Shown here: piece by piece, positions 18,115-26,858 of the stretch
Layout: the number at the start of each line of letters is the position of its first letter
Position numbering within the stretch: position 1 is the first letter of the stretch
NCBI RefSeq assembly: GCF_015223055.1
Contig: NZ_JADFBX010000002.1
Location: 496,001-560,000 of the forward strand
Source: Pedobacter sp. MC2016-24
GTDB lineage: Bacteria; Bacteroidota; Bacteroidia; Sphingobacteriales; Sphingobacteriaceae
Reading direction: 5' to 3'
Length of the DNA stretch: 64,000 nt
The notes under the pieces: model-generated
What the model was told of the DNA's origin: nothing
What the model saw: only the letters and a program-made list of their open reading frames with translations
The model's database searches: none
Position numbers and translations under genes: made by a program

Positions 18115-18192
18115 TCCCCATGGCCGGCTAAGCCTGGCATTCTGGAATAGAAAATCGGTCTTGCAATTGAGAGATCCCGGACTAACAGGGGA
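18115..18192. repeat. GC-richer inverted-repeat segment after rpsJ terminator
   Basis: TCCCC (18115-18119) and GGGGA (18188-18192) bracket a segment containing a hairpin (GCCGGC at 18123-18128 with GCCTGGC at 18132-18138, one bulge). It shares only AGCCTGGC with the 13.4-kb element, which may be chance. No coding potential is evident. Confidence 0.3.
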
Positions 18193-18195
18193 TTA

Positions 18196-18804
18196 TTAAC
18201 GTTCCCGGCTTTTGTAATCTTCGAACTTGTTTCTCTCATCCTGAAGTTCACGGGCAAGTTTTTTCTCTTTATCGTTGGCTTTTGTTTTATAGTTTTGATA
18301 CTCCTGGGAGATCTCCTCGTACAGTGTACTTCTGTACTTCGCTTCGTGGATGTGTCTGGCCGACCTCAGAATGATAAAGGCCAGTGCGGCAGCAAGACCT
18401 ATGATGAGTGTCCATACGGTAGTGTTGTAACTGGACTTGCTGAAAGACATGCCCAGGAAGCTGATTTCATTAACACGGGCATTGGTGCTTGCCAATGAAC
18501 TTTCTTTTCCGCTGATTTGCGCTTTCAGTTCTGTGATATTTTTTTCCTGTTCCCGTAGTTTAAGCTTAGTGGTTTGAAGTTGTTTGCGCTCGGTGTGAAG
18601 CGTGTCCTGCAGGTTTTTCCAAAAAGCTGCAATTCGCGAAGGATTTACAAGTTTGTAACCATTGATGGTTTTTGATTTTGCCAGCATCAATTGATATTGT
18701 CCTTTTAATGAGGGATCTGTGGCGGAAGAATCTGTAATTACCTGCGCCTGAATGGTAAAACTTAATAAGATAAAGGAGAGGATAGGGAATATAATTTTTC
18801 TCAT
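18196..18804 (-). CDS. Exported membrane-anchored coiled-coil protein
   Basis: 202-residue protein of unknown function. It has a signal peptide (about 1-20, MRKIIFPILSFILLSFTIQA), a Lys/Glu/Gln-rich coiled coil (about 70-110), one hydrophobic span (about 128-147, TVWTLIIGLAAALAFIIL) and a second, highly charged coiled coil at the C-terminus. No enzyme motif is seen. It lies opposite the ribosomal genes, tail-to-tail with rpsJ. It could be an envelope scaffold; this is only inferred from the layout. Confidence 0.75.
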   Translation of the reverse strand: MRKIIFPILSFILLSFTIQAQVITDSSATDPSLKGQYQLMLAKSKTINGYKLVNPSRIAAFWKNLQDTLHTERKQLQTTKLKLREQEKNITELKAQISGKESSLASTNARVNEISFLGMSFSKSSYNTTVWTLIIGLAAALAFIILRSARHIHEAKYRSTLYEEISQEYQNYKTKANDKEKKLARELQDERNKFEDYKSRER

Positions 18805-18850
18805 ATGCGGGATAGTTTGCTACTAATTTAACAATCATATTTTAATTTTA

Positions 18851-18879
18851 TTGTGTTCTGATTGTAGATAGTATATTTG
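18851..18879 (+). promoter_or_regulatory. Promoter of the TauE/SafE gene
   Basis: TTG at 18851-18853, an 18-base spacer and TATATTTG at 18872-18879, ending 5 bases before the ATG. Both boxes fit consensus, making this one of the best leaderless candidates here. Confidence 0.6.
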
Positions 18880-18884
18880 CAGCA

Positions 18885-19721
18885 ATGTCGGTATTACTAT
18901 TTACAGTTATTGTTTTAATTGGTGCTTTTTTAGCCGGACTGGTCGGATCCTTGACCGGACTTGGCGGTGGAGTGATCATTATTCCCCTGCTTACGCTAGG
19001 CTTGGGCGTTGATATTCATTATGCGATTGGAGCCTCTATCATTTCTGTAATCGCGACTTCTTCAGGCTCTGCAGCTGCATATGTTAAGGAAGGGATTACG
19101 AATATCCGAATTGGAATGTTTCTGGAAATTGCAACGACTATAAGCGCTATTTTAGGGGCAGTAATTACTGTTTACATCAATCCAGGCTATATTGCTGTGA
19201 TTTTTGGACTGATTTTACTGTTTTCAGCAGCGATGATGGTTCGGAAAAAAGTAGACCATTCTGATAACAATACTTCCGGGAAGCTGGCTGTTTTTTTTAA
19301 ACTTAACGGGACATATCCGACGGAAAATGGAGTGAAAAAATATGCCGTTCACAATGTGGTTGGTGGTTTTTTGATGATGTTTGTGGCGGGGGTTATTTCT
19401 GGTTTACTTGGCATTGGTTCCGGTGCTTTAAAAGTTATTGCTATGGATAACATCATGCGTATTCCTTTTAAGGTGTCGACAACGACAAGTAATTTCATGA
19501 TGGGTGTAACTGCGGCTGCCAGTGCCATCGTTTATCTGCACCGCGGACAAATTGATCCGGGGATTGCTATGCCGGTAACTGTGGGGGTGTTACTGGGTGC
19601 TACAATAGGTTCGAAGATCCTGGTGAAAACTAAGACCGACAAGCTGAAAATTGTATTTGCGATTGTGGTTGCTTTTTTGGCATTTCAAATGATATATAAT
19701 GGATTATCAGGGAGGTTATAA
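18885..19721 (+). CDS. TauE/SafE-family anion exporter
   Basis: Inner-membrane transporter of 278 residues with about eight hydrophobic helices arranged as two repeats. The glycine-rich motif GLVGSLTGLGGGVIIIPLL (about 19-37) and its second-half copy GVISGLLGIGSGALKV are the family hallmark. Members export sulfite, sulfoacetate or related organosulfur anions; the substrate here is not known. The stop codon overlaps the next start (TAATG), so it is coupled to the DUF1634 gene, a pairing seen in many bacteria. Confidence 0.92.
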   Translation: MSVLLFTVIVLIGAFLAGLVGSLTGLGGGVIIIPLLTLGLGVDIHYAIGASIISVIATSSGSAAAYVKEGITNIRIGMFLEIATTISAILGAVITVYINPGYIAVIFGLILLFSAAMMVRKKVDHSDNNTSGKLAVFFKLNGTYPTENGVKKYAVHNVVGGFLMMFVAGVISGLLGIGSGALKVIAMDNIMRIPFKVSTTTSNFMMGVTAAASAIVYLHRGQIDPGIAMPVTVGVLLGATIGSKILVKTKTDKLKIVFAIVVAFLAFQMIYNGLSGRL

Positions 19722-20116
19722 TGCGTAAACAAACTAAGAATTTCTTCGCCGATAAAGATATACAACTGATATTGGGCACTTTGCTTCGTGTAGGAGTAAT
19801 TGCTTCCATCAGTGTGGTGCTGCTTGGTGGGTTCATCTATCTGTATTCAAACTATGATGGCACCATTAATTATGGCAAGTTTAATCCGGATAAGTCAGGC
19901 TTGTCTTCTGTTGCTGCAATATTTCATGGTCTGGCCCATTTTGATGGTAGTGCGATTATTCAATTTGGCGTATTGTTGTTGATTTTTACGCCTGTAGCAC
20001 GGGTGATTTTCTCGGTTTTCAGCTTTTTGATAGAGCGTGATTACCTGTATGTACTGATCGGACTGTTTGTTTTGTGTATTATCCTTTATAGTTTGAGTGA
20101 CAAGCTGGTAGGTTAA
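19721..20116 (+). CDS. DUF1634 membrane protein
   Basis: 131-residue membrane protein with three hydrophobic helices (about 18-40, 80-101, 108-127). DUF1634 proteins are commonly encoded directly after TauE/SafE transporters and probably act as an accessory subunit; the mechanism is unknown. The start codon overlaps the TauE stop by one base. No clear terminator follows before the rplC promoter. Confidence 0.85.
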   Translation: MRKQTKNFFADKDIQLILGTLLRVGVIASISVVLLGGFIYLYSNYDGTINYGKFNPDKSGLSSVAAIFHGLAHFDGSAIIQFGVLLLIFTPVARVIFSVFSFLIERDYLYVLIGLFVLCIILYSLSDKLVG

Positions 20117-20190
20117 ATCTAACTTTAATTGCATGTTACACCATCAAAACAGAATTTTAGCTTTTATTTGAAAAAATAATTAGCTAACTG

Positions 20191-20221
20191 TTTGAAAATT
20201 AAGATTTCTTTCTTATTTTTG
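20191..20221 (+). promoter_or_regulatory. Promoter of the rplC-rplQ cluster
   Basis: TTTG (20191-20194), a 19-base spacer and TATTTTTG (20214-20221) match the full Bacteroidota consensus. The expected start near 20226 gives a leader of about 70 bases. This supports separate transcription of the cluster from rpsJ. Confidence 0.75.
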
Positions 20222-20246
20222 CCCTCCCTTAAGTGGGATGTGTATC

Positions 20247-20280
20247 CACCTTGAACGAAGCCCTACTGCTTCGATGGGTG
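20247..20280 (+). promoter_or_regulatory. rplC leader hairpin
   Basis: CGAAGC (20256-20261) pairs with GCTTCG (20268-20273) over a 6-base loop. CACC (20247-20250) pairs with GGTG (20277-20280) across an internal loop. It sits in the 5' leader, a natural place for feedback control by a ribosomal protein; the ligand is not known. Confidence 0.45.
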
Positions 20281-20298
20281 TTAAATTAAAAAAAGAAA

Positions 20299-20916
20299 AT
20301 GTCAGGTATTATTGGAAAAAAAGTAGGAATGACCAGCATTTTCGACGCCGATGGGAAGAATATTCCTTGTACGGTGATCGAAGCTGGGCCTTGTGTAGTA
20401 ACACAGGTAAAGACCGAAGAGAAAGACGGTTACGTTTCAGTTCAGTTAGGTTTCGACGAAGCCAAAGAGAAGAACACAACCATGCCTCTTAAAGGCCACT
20501 TTGCGAAAGCAAGCACTACCCCAAAACGTAAACTTGTTGAGTTTGAACCGTTTGAAGAGTCGTTAAGTTTAGGCGACACAGTAACGGTTAGTATCTTCAA
20601 TGAGGGTGATTTTGTGGATGTAGTTGGTACGTCAAAAGGTAAAGGTTTCCAGGGTGTTGTAAAACGTCATGGTTTCGGTGGTGTTGGAGGTCAAACTCAC
20701 GGACAGCACAACAGGATGCGTGCTCCAGGTTCATTGGGTGCAGCCTCGTATCCAGCTCGTGTATTTAAAGGTATGCGTATGGCGGGCAGAATGGGTGGTG
20801 ACAGAGTAAAAATTCAGAATTTACAAGTTTTGAAAGTTTATGCTGATCAAAACCTTGTGGTAGTTAGTGGTTCCATTCCAGGAGCTAAGGGTTCTTACGT
20901 AATCTTAGATAAGTAA
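20299..20916 (+). CDS. rplC: 50S ribosomal protein L3
   Basis: Early-assembly protein near the peptidyl-transferase centre. 205 residues begin [16 protein letters not shown] and carry the central [23 protein letters not shown] loop that reaches into the ribosome core (two blocks of this are visible around residue 115-135). The glutamine methylated in other species is in GGQTHG. It is the first gene of its transcript and has a structured leader. rplD follows after 4 bases. Confidence 0.98.
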   Translation: MSGIIGKKVGMTSIFDADGKNIPCTVIEAGPCVVTQVKTEEKDGYVSVQLGFDEAKEKNTTMPLKGHFAKASTTPKRKLVEFEPFEESLSLGDTVTVSIFNEGDFVDVVGTSKGKGFQGVVKRHGFGGVGGQTHGQHNRMRAPGSLGAASYPARVFKGMRMAGRMGGDRVKIQNLQVLKVYADQNLVVVSGSIPGAKGSYVILDK

Positions 20917-20920
20917 GCAG

Positions 20921-21550
20921 ATGGAAGTTAAAGTATTAAACATTTCAGGAAAAGAGACAGGTGCCAAGGTGCAACTTCCTGAGTCGGTTTTTGGCATAAC
21001 GCCTGTTGACCACGCAATTTATTTAGATGTTAAACAGTATTTGGCTAATCAACGTCAAGGTACACACAAGTCTAAACAACGTAATGAGATTGCTGGTTCG
21101 ACCCGTAAACTATACAAACAAAAAGGTACTGGTGGTGCTCGTGCCGGAAGTATTAAATCTCCATTGTTTAATGGTGGTGGTCGCGTGTTTGGTCCTCAGC
21201 CACGTGATTATAGTTTCAAATTGAATAAAAAATTAAAAGTATTGGCTCGTAAATCAGCATTGAGTTACAAAGCACAAGACAACAGTGTTGTTGTTTTGGA
21301 AGACTTTTCTTTTGATTCAATCAAAACTAAAAACTACATCAATTTAGTTAGCGCTTTAAATTTAGCTGGCGAAAAGACATTGTTGGTTTTACCTTCACAA
21401 AATAACAATATCTATTTATCAAGCAGAAACATCCAGAAAGCGAAAGTTATCACTGCAGATCAATTGAATACTTATGATGTATTGAATTGTGGCAAACTTT
21501 TGTTAACTGCTGATTCTCTTAAAACTTTGGAGGAGGCATTTGCCAAGTAA
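20921..21550 (+). CDS. rplD: 50S ribosomal protein L4
   Basis: Protein of the exit-tunnel constriction; in E. coli it also represses its own operon. 209 residues show the conserved [33 protein letters not shown] and [14 protein letters not shown] blocks (about residues 45-100). Length is normal. It is tightly packed between rplC (4 bases) and rplW (1 base). Confidence 0.98.
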   Translation: MEVKVLNISGKETGAKVQLPESVFGITPVDHAIYLDVKQYLANQRQGTHKSKQRNEIAGSTRKLYKQKGTGGARAGSIKSPLFNGGGRVFGPQPRDYSFKLNKKLKVLARKSALSYKAQDNSVVVLEDFSFDSIKTKNYINLVSALNLAGEKTLLVLPSQNNNIYLSSRNIQKAKVITADQLNTYDVLNCGKLLLTADSLKTLEEAFAK

Positions 21551-21551
21551 T

Positions 21552-21839
21552 ATGTTTTTAAAGAAACCAATATTAACAGAAAAAGCTTCTGCACTAACAG
21601 AAAAGTCTAACCGTTTTACTTTTAAAGTAGAGCCTAAAGCTAACAAGTTGCAGATTAAAGCAGCCATCGAAAAGATGTACGGCGTTAACATTTTAGCCAT
21701 CAATACAATGGTTGTAAATGGTAAAGTAAAGTCTAGAAATACTAAAGGTGGATTAGTGACGGGACGTAGCCCGAAATACAAGAAAGCGATTGTAACCCTG
21801 GCAGCAGGAGAAACAATTGATTATTACTCGAATATTTAA
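21552..21839 (+). CDS. rplW: 50S ribosomal protein L23
   Basis: Tunnel-exit protein that docks trigger factor and SRP. 95 residues begin MFLKKPILTEKASALTEK, the expected N-terminus; the TTG-initiated extension at 21540 lies inside rplD and is rejected. NRFTFKVEPKANKLQIKAAIEKMYGV is visible in two blocks. The gene starts 1 base after the rplD stop, implying coupled translation. Confidence 0.96.
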   Translation: MFLKKPILTEKASALTEKSNRFTFKVEPKANKLQIKAAIEKMYGVNILAINTMVVNGKVKSRNTKGGLVTGRSPKYKKAIVTLAAGETIDYYSNI

Positions 21840-21863
21840 TAAGAATTGAAATATTTATAAACT

Positions 21864-22688
21864 ATGGGCTTAAGAAAATTTAAACCAGTTACTCCGGGAA
21901 CCCGCTTTAGAGTTGGTGCCAGCTTTACGGAGATTACAGCAACCAAGCCCGAAAAATCATTGGTTGTATCTTCTAAAAAATCGGGAGGACGTAACAATAC
22001 AGGAAAGATGACTATGCGCTACATGGGTGGTGGTCACAAAAAATCTTATCGTTTAATTGACTTTAAACGTGAGAAATTTGATATTCCTGCAACAGTAGCT
22101 ACTGTTGAATACGATCCAAACCGTACAGCACGTATCGCATTATTACATTATGCGGATGGTGAGAAGCGTTATATTATTGCACCGGAAGGATTGCAAGTTG
22201 GACAGAAAGTTGTGTCGGGTGATACTGCAACTCCAGAAGTTGGGAATACTTTGAAATTGAGTAACATTCCATTGGGATCTATTATCCACAATGTGGAGAT
22301 CAATCCAGGTCGTGGTGCTCAATTGGCACGTAGCGCTGGTGCTTATGCACAATTGGCAGCTCGTGATGGTAAATATGCTACATTGAAAATGCCTTCAGGT
22401 GAAGTAAGATCTATCTTAGTTACTTGTTTAGCTACAATCGGAGCTGTTTCCAATTCAGATCATGCAAATGAGGTATTAGGTAAAGCTGGTCGTAAACGTT
22501 GGTTAGGCCGTCGTCCAAGAACACGTCCGGTAGCGATGAACCCAGTAGATCACCCAATGGGTGGTGGTGAGGGTCGCTCATCAGGAGGTCAACCTCGGTC
22601 AAGAAACGGTGTTTATTCGAAAGGATTTAAAACTCGTTCACTTAAAAAATACTCAAATCGTTTCATCATAGAGAAAAGGAAGAAATAA
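21864..22688 (+). CDS. rplB: 50S ribosomal protein L2
   Basis: Large-subunit protein needed for subunit joining and the peptidyl-transferase centre. 274 residues begin [15 protein letters not shown]. The [20 protein letters not shown] block and the C-terminal [17 protein letters not shown] loop, which holds the conserved histidine, are intact. It overlaps rpsS by one base (TAATG). Confidence 0.98.
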   Translation: MGLRKFKPVTPGTRFRVGASFTEITATKPEKSLVVSSKKSGGRNNTGKMTMRYMGGGHKKSYRLIDFKREKFDIPATVATVEYDPNRTARIALLHYADGEKRYIIAPEGLQVGQKVVSGDTATPEVGNTLKLSNIPLGSIIHNVEINPGRGAQLARSAGAYAQLAARDGKYATLKMPSGEVRSILVTCLATIGAVSNSDHANEVLGKAGRKRWLGRRPRTRPVAMNPVDHPMGGGEGRSSGGQPRSRNGVYSKGFKTRSLKKYSNRFIIEKRKK

Positions 22689-22954
22689 TGGCTCGTTCGA
22701 TTAAAAAAGGACCTTATATTGACCATAACGTAGAGAAGAAAGTAGTCTCTATGAATGATTCAGGCAAAAAGTCTGTCATTAAAACTTGGTCTCGCAGATC
22801 AATGATCTCACCAGATTTTGTGGGTCATACATTTGCAGTACACAACGGTAATAAATTTATACCGGTATACGTAACAGAAAACATGGTTGGTCACAAGCTG
22901 GGAGAGTTTGCTCCAACCAGAACATTTAGGGGTCACTCTGAAAAGAAAAAATAA
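22688..22954 (+). CDS. rpsS: 30S ribosomal protein S19
   Basis: Head protein near the A-site finger, partner of S13. 88 residues begin [18 protein letters not shown] and include [21 protein letters not shown] and [14 protein letters not shown], both in blocks typical of S19. Coupled to rplB by a one-base overlap; rplV follows after 7 bases. Confidence 0.97.
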   Translation: MARSIKKGPYIDHNVEKKVVSMNDSGKKSVIKTWSRRSMISPDFVGHTFAVHNGNKFIPVYVTENMVGHKLGEFAPTRTFRGHSEKKK

Positions 22955-22961
22955 TTAAGAG

Positions 22962-23324
22962 ATGGAAGCAGTAGCGAAATTAAACAATTGTCCAACCTCA
23001 CCACGTAAAATGCGTTTGGTTGTAGATCTTATCAGAGGTGAGCGTGTTGAGAAAGCTTTACATATTTTAAAGTTTACCAATAAAGATGCAGCAATAAGAG
23101 TTGAGAAACTTTTATTATCAGCTATCAAAAACTGGGAAAACAAAAATGAAGGTTCTCGCCCTGAAGAAAACCAATTATACGTGAAAACGATAATGGTAGG
23201 CGGTGGTCGTCAGTTAAAAAGATTAAGACCAGCACCACAAGGACGTGGTTACAGAATACGTAAGCGTTCAAACCATGTAACATTGGTAGTAGATAGTAAA
23301 AACGTTGAAACTCAAACTAATTAA
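22962..23324 (+). CDS. rplV: 50S ribosomal protein L22
   Basis: Exit-tunnel protein whose long beta-hairpin lines the constriction and carries macrolide-resistance positions. 120 residues begin [20 protein letters not shown]. The hairpin region is [22 protein letters not shown]. Length is slightly above the E. coli form. rpsC follows after 5 bases. Confidence 0.97.
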   Translation: MEAVAKLNNCPTSPRKMRLVVDLIRGERVEKALHILKFTNKDAAIRVEKLLLSAIKNWENKNEGSRPEENQLYVKTIMVGGGRQLKRLRPAPQGRGYRIRKRSNHVTLVVDSKNVETQTN

Positions 23325-23329
23325 CAGAA

Positions 23330-24187
23330 ATGGGACAAAAAGCACATCCAATAGGTAACAGGTTAGGAATCATCAAAGGTTGGGATTCTAACTGGTTCGG
23401 TGGCAACAACTATGCTGATAAATTAGTTGAGGACGAAAAAATAAGAAAATACCTTTCTGCACGTATCGCAAAAGGCGGTGTAGCTAAAGTGGTAATCGAG
23501 CGTACGTTAAAACGTATCACGGTAACTATCCACACAGCTCGTCCGGGTATTGTGATCGGTAAAGCAGGAGCTGAGGTTGACAAGATCAAAGAAGAGTTGA
23601 AGAAATTGACTAAAAAGGAAATTCAAATCAACATTTTTGAGATCAAACGTCCTGAGCTTGATGCACAATTGGTAGCAGAAGGTGTTGCAAAACAATTAGA
23701 AGCAAGGATCTCATTCCGTAGAGCAATGAAATCTACGATCGCATCAACAATGCGTATGGGTGCTGAAGGTATCAAGATTATGACTTCTGGTCGTTTAGGT
23801 GGTGCTGAGATGGCTCGTAGCGAACAGTATAAAGAAGGAAGAATTCCTTTGCATACTTTCCGTGCAGACATTGACTATGCATTAGCAGAAGCTTTGACTA
23901 CTTATGGTAAAATAGGTGTTAAAGTATGGATCTGTAAAGGTGAAGTTTACGGTAAACGTGATCTTTCTCCAAACATCGGTGCTACGAGCAATGCTCCAGG
24001 TAAAGGTGGCAGACCAGAAGGTGCTTTTGGTGGCGGCAGAGACAGAGATAACCGTGGCGGTGGCGACAGAAGAAACGATAACCGCGGTGGTGGTAATCGT
24101 GGCGGAAGAGGTCCTGGTCAAGGCGGTCCTGGTGCAGGAAGAGATAATAGAGGCGGAAATACTCAGAATAGAGGTCCTCGTAAATAA
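23330..24187 (+). CDS. rpsC: 30S ribosomal protein S3 with Gly/Arg-rich tail
   Basis: mRNA-entry protein with helicase function. Residues 1-212 are a normal S3: [14 protein letters not shown], a KH domain ([14 protein letters not shown] near 73-86) and [20 protein letters not shown]. Residues 213-285 form an extra tail made of Gly, Arg, Asn and Asp with repeated NRGGG units; the protein is about 50 residues longer than in E. coli. The tail resembles RGG-type RNA-binding regions and is probably disordered. Its codons are in frame and followed by a normal stop, so it is not a frameshift product. Confidence 0.96.
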   Translation: MGQKAHPIGNRLGIIKGWDSNWFGGNNYADKLVEDEKIRKYLSARIAKGGVAKVVIERTLKRITVTIHTARPGIVIGKAGAEVDKIKEELKKLTKKEIQINIFEIKRPELDAQLVAEGVAKQLEARISFRRAMKSTIASTMRMGAEGIKIMTSGRLGGAEMARSEQYKEGRIPLHTFRADIDYALAEALTTYGKIGVKVWICKGEVYGKRDLSPNIGATSNAPGKGGRPEGAFGGGRDRDNRGGGDRRNDNRGGGNRGGRGPGQGGPGAGRDNRGGNTQNRGPRK

Positions 24188-24225
24188 TTAGTTAACAGAT
24201 CGTTTAACGATAATATTAAAATAAA

Positions 24226-24648
24226 ATGTTACAGCCAAAAAGAACGAAGTTCAGAAAGATGCAGAAGGGCAGAATGAAAGGTTTAGCAACTCGTGGTGCT
24301 GAATTATCATTCGGATCTTTTGGGATCAAATCTTTAGAGTCGACCTGGATCACCAGTCGTCAGATAGAGGCAGCCCGTATCGCGGTAACTCGTTTCATGA
24401 AACGTGAAGGTCAGGTATGGATTAGAATATTCCCGGACAAACCGGTAACTAAGAAACCAGCTGAGGTACGTATGGGTAAAGGTAAAGGTGCCCCTGAATA
24501 CTGGGTTGCCGTTGTTAGACCCGGACGTATTATTTTTGAAGCAGAAGGTGTTCCTTTAGAAATTGCTAAAGAAGCGATGCGTTTAGCAGCTCAAAAATTA
24601 CCGATTCAAACAAAATTTGTAGTACGTAGAGATTACGTAGAAGCATAA
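24226..24648 (+). CDS. rplP: 50S ribosomal protein L16
   Basis: A-site tRNA-contacting protein of the large subunit. 140 residues begin [17 protein letters not shown], with [15 protein letters not shown], the [19 protein letters not shown] loop and [14 protein letters not shown]. The 38-base gap from rpsC and the 72-base gap to rpmC are larger than most in this cluster. Confidence 0.97.
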   Translation: MLQPKRTKFRKMQKGRMKGLATRGAELSFGSFGIKSLESTWITSRQIEAARIAVTRFMKREGQVWIRIFPDKPVTKKPAEVRMGKGKGAPEYWVAVVRPGRIIFEAEGVPLEIAKEAMRLAAQKLPIQTKFVVRRDYVEA

Positions 24649-24720
24649 TTAGTGTAGGGTTGAATGTTGTAAGTAACTTGTTATTATAACCTCTGGACCC
24701 GCAAAATAAAAATTAATAAA

Positions 24721-24930
24721 ATGAAGAACTCAGAAATTACAGGGCTTTCACAAGAAGAGCTAGTAGCCAGGATTGCAGAAGAGACCGAAAACTTAGTGAA
24801 GTTAAAGTTTGCGCATACAATTTCGGCTATAGAAAATCCAAGCCGCATCAATAAGGTAAGGAAGGATATTGCCCGATTAAATACTGAAGTGACTAAGCGT
24901 AAAGCTCAGTCTGCTACTGAAACTAAATAA
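24721..24930 (+). CDS. rpmC: 50S ribosomal protein L29
   Basis: Small helical-hairpin protein at the tunnel exit, next to L23. 69 residues begin [14 protein letters not shown], with the conserved [11 protein letters not shown] segment followed by [15 protein letters not shown]. Normal length. rpsQ follows after 13 bases. Confidence 0.95.
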   Translation: MKNSEITGLSQEELVARIAEETENLVKLKFAHTISAIENPSRINKVRKDIARLNTEVTKRKAQSATETK

Positions 24931-24943
24931 CTTTAGAGTCGAA

Positions 24944-25198
24944 ATGGAAAGACAATTAAGAAAAACAAGAACCGGGTTGGTGGTAAGCAACAAGATGGAT
25001 AAATCTGTTGTTGTAGCGGTAGAACGTAAAGTGAAACACCCGATCTATGGTAAGTTTGTTAAGAAAACTACCAAATTTATGGCTCATGACGAGAAAAACG
25101 ATTGCGGTATTGGAGATACAGTACTGATCATGGAGACTCGTCCGCTGAGTAAAAACAAGAACTGGAGATTGGTGCAAATTTTAGAAAGGGCTAAATAA
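24944..25198 (+). CDS. rpsQ: 30S ribosomal protein S17
   Basis: OB-fold protein that binds the 5' domain of 16S rRNA early in assembly. 84 residues begin [21 protein letters not shown], with [19 protein letters not shown] and [14 protein letters not shown]. rplN follows after a single base. Confidence 0.97.
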   Translation: MERQLRKTRTGLVVSNKMDKSVVVAVERKVKHPIYGKFVKKTTKFMAHDEKNDCGIGDTVLIMETRPLSKNKNWRLVQILERAK

Positions 25199-25199
25199 G

Positions 25200-25568
25200 A
25201 TGGTACAACAGGAATCAAGATTAAACGTAGCCGATAATAGCGGCGCAAAAGAAGTATTGGTTATCCGTGTACTTGGTGGTACTGGAAAAAGATATGCTTC
25301 TATCGGTGACAAAATCGTTGTTACCGTTAAAAGCGCATTGCCTTCAGGAAACATTAAGAAAGGAACAGTTTCTAAAGCAGTAGTGGTAAGAACGAAAAAA
25401 GAGATCAGACGTAAGGATGGTTCTTACATTCGTTTTGACGACAATGCAGCAGTATTATTAAATGCACAAGATGAGCCGCGTGGTACACGTATTTTTGGCC
25501 CGGTAGCAAGAGAACTGCGTGAAAAACAATTCATGAAAATTGTATCATTAGCACCGGAGGTATTATAA
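25200..25568 (+). CDS. rplN: 50S ribosomal protein L14
   Basis: Intersubunit-bridge protein and docking site of RsfS. 122 residues begin [19 protein letters not shown], then [19 protein letters not shown] and [14 protein letters not shown], all near-invariant. It is 1 base after rpsQ and 1 base before rplX. A GGAGG inside its final codons lies at a usable distance from the rplX start. Confidence 0.98.
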   Translation: MVQQESRLNVADNSGAKEVLVIRVLGGTGKRYASIGDKIVVTVKSALPSGNIKKGTVSKAVVVRTKKEIRRKDGSYIRFDDNAAVLLNAQDEPRGTRIFGPVARELREKQFMKIVSLAPEVL

Positions 25569-25569
25569 A

Positions 25570-25908
25570 ATGAAAAATAAAGTAACTACACCAAAAATTA
25601 AAATCCGTAAAGGAGATTTAGTAAAGGTTATAGCTGGCGATTCAAAGGGCCAACAAGGTACTGTGCTTTCAGTATTAATTTCTAAAAGCAGAATTCTTGT
25701 AGAAGGTGTTAACCTTGTATCAAAACATACAAAACCAAATGCTGCTACCCCTAATGGTGGTATCATTAAAAAAGAGGCTGCTCTTCATATTTCTAACGTA
25801 GCGCTGATTGATCCTAAAACAGGTGCAACTACGCGCGTTGGCAGAAAGCTTAATGCTGATGGGAAATTAGTTAGGGTATCTAAAAAATCAGGAGAGGAGA
25901 TCAAATAA
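25570..25908 (+). CDS. rplX: 50S ribosomal protein L24
   Basis: Assembly-initiator protein of the large subunit, binding the 5' end of 23S rRNA. 112 residues contain the KOW motif ([20 protein letters not shown], about residues 11-30) and [10 protein letters not shown]. The stop codon overlaps the rplE start by one base. Confidence 0.97.
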   Translation: MKNKVTTPKIKIRKGDLVKVIAGDSKGQQGTVLSVLISKSRILVEGVNLVSKHTKPNAATPNGGIIKKEAALHISNVALIDPKTGATTRVGRKLNADGKLVRVSKKSGEEIK

Positions 25909-26474
25909 TGGCTTACGTACCAAGATTAAAAAGTAAATATAAAGAGGAAATTGTAATTGCACTTAAAGACAAGTTCAATTACAAGAGCGTTATGCAGGTT
26001 CCTAAGTTAGAGAAAATCGCAATCAACCAGGGTGTTGGGCGTTTCTCTGTAACTGACAAAAAGATTATGGACAGCTCTATTTTAGAGATGACTACAATCG
26101 CAGGTCAGCAAGCAGTTGGAGCAAAATCTAAAAAAGATATCTCAAACTTTAAATTGCGTAAAGGTATGCCAGTAGGTGTACGTGTAACTTTACGTGACAA
26201 CAACATGTATGAGTTTTTAGATCGTTTAATTTCCGTAGCTTTGCCACGTATCCGTGATTTCAAAGGTATCAACGATAAAGGTTTTGATGGAAAAGGAAAT
26301 TACACTTTAGGTGTAACTGAGCAGATCATCTTCCCTGAGATCAACATCGACAAAATCAATAAGATTTTAGGTATGGATATTACTTTTGTAACCTCTGCTA
26401 CCACTGATGTTGAGGCATTGGAATTGTTAAAACAATTTGGATTACCATTTAAAAATCAAAAAACAGAGCAATAA
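25908..26474 (+). CDS. rplE: 50S ribosomal protein L5
   Basis: 5S rRNA-binding protein contacting the P-site tRNA. 188 residues show [30 protein letters not shown] and [14 protein letters not shown], which are family signatures. Its ends overlap both neighbours by one base, a translational-coupling chain rplX-rplE-rpsN. Confidence 0.97.
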   Translation: MAYVPRLKSKYKEEIVIALKDKFNYKSVMQVPKLEKIAINQGVGRFSVTDKKIMDSSILEMTTIAGQQAVGAKSKKDISNFKLRKGMPVGVRVTLRDNNMYEFLDRLISVALPRIRDFKGINDKGFDGKGNYTLGVTEQIIFPEINIDKINKILGMDITFVTSATTDVEALELLKQFGLPFKNQKTEQ

Positions 26475-26743
26475 TGGCAAAAGAAGGTGTAAAAGCTCGC
26501 GAAATTAAGCGCCAAAAATTGGTTGCTAAGTATGCTGAGAAACGTGCAGAATTAAAAGCTGCAGGTGATTACGAAGGATTAGATAAATTACCAAAAAACT
26601 CATCGGCTGTACGTTTGCACAACCGTTGTAAGTTAACTGGTCGTCCTCGTGGATATATGCGTACTTTCGGTATATCAAGGGTATTGTTCCGCGATATGGC
26701 TTTAGCAGGTAAAATTCCTGGAGTAAGAAAAGCAAGCTGGTAA
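26474..26743 (+). CDS. rpsN: 30S ribosomal protein S14, zinc-free form
   Basis: Head protein of the small subunit. 89 residues begin [20 protein letters not shown] and end [10 protein letters not shown], with [19 protein letters not shown]. The length and the lack of paired CxxC motifs mark the long, zinc-independent (C-minus) form. Coupled to rplE by a one-base overlap; a 115-base structured spacer separates it from rpsH. Confidence 0.97.
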   Translation: MAKEGVKAREIKRQKLVAKYAEKRAELKAAGDYEGLDKLPKNSSAVRLHNRCKLTGRPRGYMRTFGISRVLFRDMALAGKIPGVRKASW

Positions 26744-26757
26744 TACAGCTTACTTTT

Positions 26758-26830
26758 TTACCTTGGTTTCAAGACCTTGGTAATGAAATAAAAATTTAAC
26801 CGATGGAAGGTCGTTCCGAATGGTTCGGAA
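26758..26830 (+). promoter_or_regulatory. Structured spacer before rpsH
   Basis: First hairpin: TTACC (26758-26762) with GGTAA (26779-26783), a TT/TT internal loop, GGT with ACC, and a TTCAAG loop. Second hairpin: TTCCGAA (26814-26820) with TTCGGAA (26824-26830), loop TGG. No T-run follows. S8 represses its operon in E. coli, so an S8 control site is a reasonable guess. Confidence 0.45.
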
Positions 26831-26858
26831 AGGAAACCACTATCACAACTATACAAAA

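Noticed and set aside
23916..24191. 91-codon frame inside rpsC
   Set aside because: It is an alternative frame through the Gly/Arg-rich tail; repetitive GGN codons keep other frames open.
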